Shown piece after piece: positions 6,266 through 8,823 of a DNA stretch of 8,823 nt. The number at the start of each line of letters is the position of its first letter. Position 1 is the stretch's first letter. Source of the stretch: Acholeplasmatales bacterium (GTDB lineage Bacteria > Bacillota_I > Bacilli_A > Acholeplasmatales > Anaeroplasmataceae). The notes below the pieces were generated by a model that had not been told where the DNA came from, made no database searches, and was given only the letters and a program-made list of their open reading frames with translations. The position numbers were made by a program, and so were the translations under genes. The stretch lies in assembly GCA_900770055.1 (NCBI GenBank), contig CAAGJD010000109.1, forward strand, positions 1 through 8,823, read 5' to 3'.

Positions 6266-7474
6266 ATGACCAAAAGTCTTAATAAACCATATCTTTTAGA
6301 AACCTATATGATAGCAGCAAAGACTGAAGTATTAGAATTATTTCAGATGCTTGAAAGTTCTAATTTAGATTCTAAAGATATAAGAAGACAAAAAAAGAAA
6401 CTTAATGAAATGTTAAGTGACATAGATGATGGCTTAAAGAAAGCATTAGAATTTTACAAATATTTTTATGAATATGATTATTCCTTTGAAGATTCTATAA
6501 ACAAAAGAAAGCTTCAATTGGAAAGCTTATTACATAAATATCAAAAATATATAAAAATTTTAACTGAAAAGGAAGATTCGTTAGAAGCAGAAAAATCTAT
6601 TTTTTCAGTTCAGATAATTAAACAATACTTTATACTAACAAAAAATATATATAATGATGAATTATCTAATATTCAGAATATTCTAGACAATAATAGACAA
6701 GATGATAAAATGCTAATTATTGACGGAGTATTACATTACGTAACTATTAAGGACTTTGAGGTAGAAATAGGTAATAACGTTACAGAAATAAAGCCATATG
6801 CGTTTTACATGAACCCTTATATAAGACATATTAAAATTTCAGGAAATAGCTTAAAGCATATTAATCAGATGACATTTGCTTTTTGTCCAAACCTAGAAAA
6901 AATTATCTTAAGTGATAGTATTGAAAGCTTTGATCATCTGGCAATTTATAATTGCCCTAAGCTAAATTATCTTGAATTACCTAATAATATTAAAAACATT
7001 TATTCTGATTCAATTTGTCATTGTAAAGGATTAATATCAATATTTAAAATAGATAATGATAGTTGCTATAAAGTAGTTAATAATGTCATAATGAATAATG
7101 ATGATATAGTTATGGCTACTAATACTTCAATTATTCCAAATGTTGCCTTATTAGGAAATTATAGCTTTTCTAACAATTCTTGCTTAGCTATACAAATTCC
7201 AAAATCAGTTAAAACAATTGAAACTGGTGCCTTTATTTCAAGTGATATTTATGAAATAATTATTCCTGAAACTGTTACTGATATTAAAACAATGGCTTTT
7301 GTTGATTGTAATAATTTAACTAGAGTAGTGATTTTAAATAAACAATTGAGCTTTGAAAAATCTTCATTTATCTTTTGCCCGAATTTAAAGGAAATTGTAT
7401 GTCCTAAACAATTTCAAGGCAAAATAGATAATTTAGTAGAATCAAATTCAGAAGTGAAATTTACATATTACTAA
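6266..7474 (+). CDS. cytoplasmic BspA-type leucine-rich-repeat protein with helical N-terminal domain
   Basis: A 402-residue protein. Residues of about 10-145 are rich in Lys, Glu and Leu and predicted helical, probably partly coiled coil. Residues of about 155-385 carry BspA-like (LRR_5) repeats of the pattern 'I-IP-x-x-V-x-x-I-x-x-x-A-F-x-x-C-x-x-L'; clear units include PKSVKTIETGAF (312-323) and PETVTDIKTMAF (334-345). A segment near 268-290 (VVNNVIMNNDDIVMATN) resembles the beta-hairpin interruption common in BspA repeats. There is no signal peptide, lipobox, membrane helix or cell-wall anchor, whereas most BspA proteins are secreted, so a cytoplasmic location is inferred. It starts two bases after the AAA protease and is followed by a terminator, so the two form a two-gene operon. 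LRRs are binding scaffolds; a role as substrate receptor, adaptor or regulator of the protease is inferred from coupling only. Confidence 0.8.
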   Translation: MTKSLNKPYLLETYMIAAKTEVLELFQMLESSNLDSKDIRRQKKKLNEMLSDIDDGLKKALEFYKYFYEYDYSFEDSINKRKLQLESLLHKYQKYIKILTEKEDSLEAEKSIFSVQIIKQYFILTKNIYNDELSNIQNILDNNRQDDKMLIIDGVLHYVTIKDFEVEIGNNVTEIKPYAFYMNPYIRHIKISGNSLKHINQMTFAFCPNLEKIILSDSIESFDHLAIYNCPKLNYLELPNNIKNIYSDSICHCKGLISIFKIDNDSCYKVVNNVIMNNDDIVMATNTSIIPNVALLGNYSFSNNSCLAIQIPKSVKTIETGAFISSDIYEIIIPETVTDIKTMAFVDCNNLTRVVILNKQLSFEKSSFIFCPNLKEIVCPKQFQGKIDNLVESNSEVKFTYY

Positions 7475-7480
7475 TTTTTG

Positions 7481-7508
7481 AAAAATCCTCAGTTTCGAGG
7501 ATTTTTTT
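7481..7508 (+). terminator. intrinsic terminator of the AAA protease-LRR operon
   Basis: The stem AAAAATCCTC (7481-7490) / GAGGATTTTT (7497-7506) is perfect around a six-base loop, with the T run extending to 7508. It marks the end of the two-gene transcript. Confidence 0.9.
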
Positions 7509-7509
7509 G

Positions 7510-7537
7510 TTGATTATTATGTTTTTTTTCATATTAT
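7510..7537 (+). promoter_or_regulatory. possible promoter of the DapA-like gene
   Basis: TTGATT (7510-7515), a 16-base spacer and TATTAT (7532-7537). Transcription would start near 7544, at the Shine-Dalgarno, leaving a leader of only about nine bases. The surrounding sequence is nearly all A and T, so this is tentative. Confidence 0.4.
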
Positions 7538-7552
7538 ATATTGGTGATTATT

Positions 7553-8425
7553 ATGGTTAAAGGCAGTATTGTAGCTCTTGTTACTCCATTTACTAATGAC
7601 AAAAAAATTGATTATAGCTCATTAGAAAAAATATGCCAAATGCATATAGAGGCTAAAACTAAGGGTTTATTATTATTAGGTACTACTCAGGAGGCTGAGT
7701 CACTTAGTATGGAAGAAAAACATGAGTTATTATGTTATGTAATTAATAAGGTTAAGGATAAGATAAGTATAATAGTAGGACTAATTAGCAATAAGCTTGA
7801 GGATGTTTTAAAAATGGAGGAGGAATTTCAAAAATATGATATTGATGCATATTTAGTAATTCCACCATATTACATTAAAACTAATGATAGTGGTTTATTA
7901 AAATATTTTACATATTTAGCAGATCGCTCATCTAAACCTCTTATTTTATATAATGTTCCTAAAAGAGTTGGTATGGAAATACCAATAGATATTGTAACTT
8001 CATTATCATATCATAAAAATATTATTGGAATTAAGGATGCATCAGATACAATTTTTTATCAACAAAACATAATTAATAAAACTAGCAGTGACTTTTTATA
8101 TTATTCTGGAAATGATGAACTTATGTTAACTTCTTTATTATTAGGTGCTGATGGAATTATTAGTGTTATTGGAAATGCTTTTCCAAATGAAATGACGCTA
8201 ATATGTAATTCCATTAATAATAAGAATTACGATATAGCAAAAACAACTTACTATAAGCTATATGATTTAATAAAAAGTATGTATAAAGATGTGTCGCCAA
8301 TAGGAATTAAATACGTTTTATATTTACTTGGAATAATTGAACTAAACTATCGAGTACCACTAGATGAACCTAGAATTACATTTAGAAGAAAAATAGAAGA
8401 AGAGTTAATAAAAATTATTGAGTAA
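7553..8425 (+). CDS. dapA: DapA-like aldolase (DHDPS/NAL superfamily)
   Basis: A 290-residue class I TIM-barrel aldolase of the dihydrodipicolinate synthase family. Canonical DapA condenses pyruvate with aspartate semialdehyde in the lysine/diaminopimelate pathway. Seen here: GSIVALVTPF at 4-13, T44-T45 in GTTQEAESLS, Y106/Y107 in PPYY, Y133 in YNVPKR, R138, Schiff-base lysine K161 in GIKDASD, and SGNDE at 185-189. Length is normal. Several usually conserved spots differ: GTTGE is GTTQE, the G-T/A-G-SN segment is GLISN (76-80), and PYYNKP is PYYIKT. These could be lineage drift or a changed substrate, so another family member acting on a different aldehyde cannot be excluded. The start at 7553 is preferred to an in-frame TTG at 7541 because GGTGAT (7543-7548) is correctly placed for it. 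It follows a terminator, and no other lysine-pathway gene is nearby. Confidence 0.8.
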   Translation: MVKGSIVALVTPFTNDKKIDYSSLEKICQMHIEAKTKGLLLLGTTQEAESLSMEEKHELLCYVINKVKDKISIIVGLISNKLEDVLKMEEEFQKYDIDAYLVIPPYYIKTNDSGLLKYFTYLADRSSKPLILYNVPKRVGMEIPIDIVTSLSYHKNIIGIKDASDTIFYQQNIINKTSSDFLYYSGNDELMLTSLLLGADGIISVIGNAFPNEMTLICNSINNKNYDIAKTTYYKLYDLIKSMYKDVSPIGIKYVLYLLGIIELNYRVPLDEPRITFRRKIEEELIKIIE

Positions 8426-8509
8426 ATAGATGTTTATCTTTATGAATTTTTACTTAAACGTTTTAAAAATAAATAATAAGAAATTTGACGAAAAAAGTTT
8501 AATTTTTAA

Positions 8510-8538
8510 TAGACAAAAAACGCTTTCAGTGTTATAAT
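8510..8538 (+). promoter_or_regulatory. promoter of the lipoprotein gene
   Basis: TAGACA (8510-8515), a 17-base spacer and a perfect TATAAT (8533-8538), preceded by TGT (extended -10). Transcription would start near 8545. The rest of the interval after 8425 is AT-rich, and I see no convincing terminator for the DapA-like gene in it. Confidence 0.75.
8515..8528 (+). promoter_or_regulatory. partial cre-like (CcpA) site in the lipoprotein promoter
   Basis: Compared with the cre consensus TGWAANCGNTNWCA, the 14 bases here agree at every position except the first two (AA instead of TG), including the central CG and the TTTCA half. The site lies between the -35 and -10 boxes, where binding would repress. 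In AT-rich DNA this could be chance. Confidence 0.3.
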
Positions 8539-8571
8539 AGCGCTATCTTTTGAAAAAAGAGGAGAATGAAA

Positions 8572-8823
8572 ATGAAAAAAAGAAAACTATTAGGACTAGT
8601 TTCAGTAGCCTTAGCTGGTATTTTAGCTTCTTGTGTTTCACAAGGAAATAAAACAACAACTTCAAAACCTACTGAAACTGCTACTACAACACAACCTTCA
8701 ACAAGTGTGCCAACAGTGGCTCCAACAACAAGTGCACCAACAGTGGCTCCAACTACAAGTACACCAACTGAAGCACCAACAACAAGTGTGCCAACTGAAG
8801 CACCAACAACAAGTGCACCAACA
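8572..8823 (+). CDS. secreted lipoprotein with Thr/Pro-rich repeat stalk, 3' end beyond window
   Basis: The first 84 residues of an open frame that runs off the window. MKKRK is followed by a hydrophobic stretch and a lipobox LASC with the lipidation cysteine at residue 21. It should therefore be exported by Sec, lipidated by Lgt, cleaved by signal peptidase II and held on the outer face of the membrane. After the cysteine comes a Ser/Thr/Pro-rich stalk, from residue 47 made of nine-residue units PT(V/E)APTTS(A/T/V). Such stalks are usually spacers between membrane anchor and a functional domain, which is not visible here; a solute-binding, adhesin or enzyme domain are all possible. The start at 8572 is chosen because AGAGGAG (8558-8564) is seven bases away; an in-frame ATG at 8566 is too close. 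Confidence 0.85.
   Translation, partial: MKKRKLLGLVSVALAGILASCVSQGNKTTTSKPTETATTTQPSTSVPTVAPTTSAPTVAPTTSTPTEAPTTSVPTEAPTTSAPT
8710..8823 (+). repeat. 27-bp in-frame tandem repeat in the lipoprotein stalk
   Basis: Four full 27-base units (8710, 8737, 8764, 8791) and the start of a fifth are present, each encoding PTxAPTTSx. Units 1-2 share the CCAACAGTGGCTCCAAC form and units 3-4 the CCAACTGAAGCACCAAC form, which suggests duplication of neighbouring units. The array continues past the window end. Confidence 0.95.

Noticed and set aside
8710..8823. Repeat array as CRISPR
   Set aside because: The units are contiguous 27-base repeats in frame within a lipoprotein gene, with no unique spacers.

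Overview
The window reads as chromosomal DNA of a low-GC Gram-positive bacterium, probably of the Bacilli/Erysipelotrichia/Mycoplasmatota side of the Firmicutes. The base composition is very AT-rich. Arg is mostly AGA, the promoters have sigma-A type boxes (often with an extended TGn -10), and the Shine-Dalgarno sites are GGAGG or GGTGAT. Terminators are short hairpins followed by T runs. Trp is encoded by TGG and genes read through with the standard code, so I see no sign of the Mycoplasma UGA=Trp code. The placement is inferred from style and gene families, not from a marker gene.

Layout: the 3' three-quarters of a tRNA-Lys(CTT) gene (1-59) opens the window. It is followed by a terminator and a TrhA/hemolysin III family seven-helix membrane protein (213-959). 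A bidirectional terminator separates this from two minus-strand genes: a PdxY-type pyridoxal/pyridoxamine kinase (1001-1807) and an XRE-type helix-turn-helix regulator (1878-2402). The XRE gene is divergent from a cold-shock protein gene (2639-2836). The AT-rich stretch between their promoters carries repeated, operator-like inverted repeats.

The centre of interest is a two-gene operon, 2982-7474. Its first gene encodes a 1093-residue protein combining, in order, an unrecognised N-terminal domain, an acidic/proline linker, a Clp-D2-like AAA+ ATPase, a degenerate response-regulator-receiver-like domain, and an FtsH-like AAA+ ATPase with an intact M41 zinc peptidase (HEAGH). There are no membrane helices. 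Both ATPase sites and the protease site look complete, so it should be a soluble, double-motor, ATP-dependent protease. I do not recognise this architecture as a described family. The second gene begins two bases after the first stops and has its Shine-Dalgarno inside it. It encodes a helical domain followed by BspA-type leucine-rich repeats, without a signal peptide. The tight coupling suggests a cytoplasmic partner, perhaps a substrate receptor or adaptor; that role is inference.

The right end holds a divergent DapA/NAL-superfamily aldolase (7553-8425). After it comes the start of a secreted lipoprotein (8572 to beyond the window) with a Thr/Pro-rich stalk built from in-frame 27-bp tandem repeats. 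Its promoter overlaps a partial cre-like (CcpA) site.
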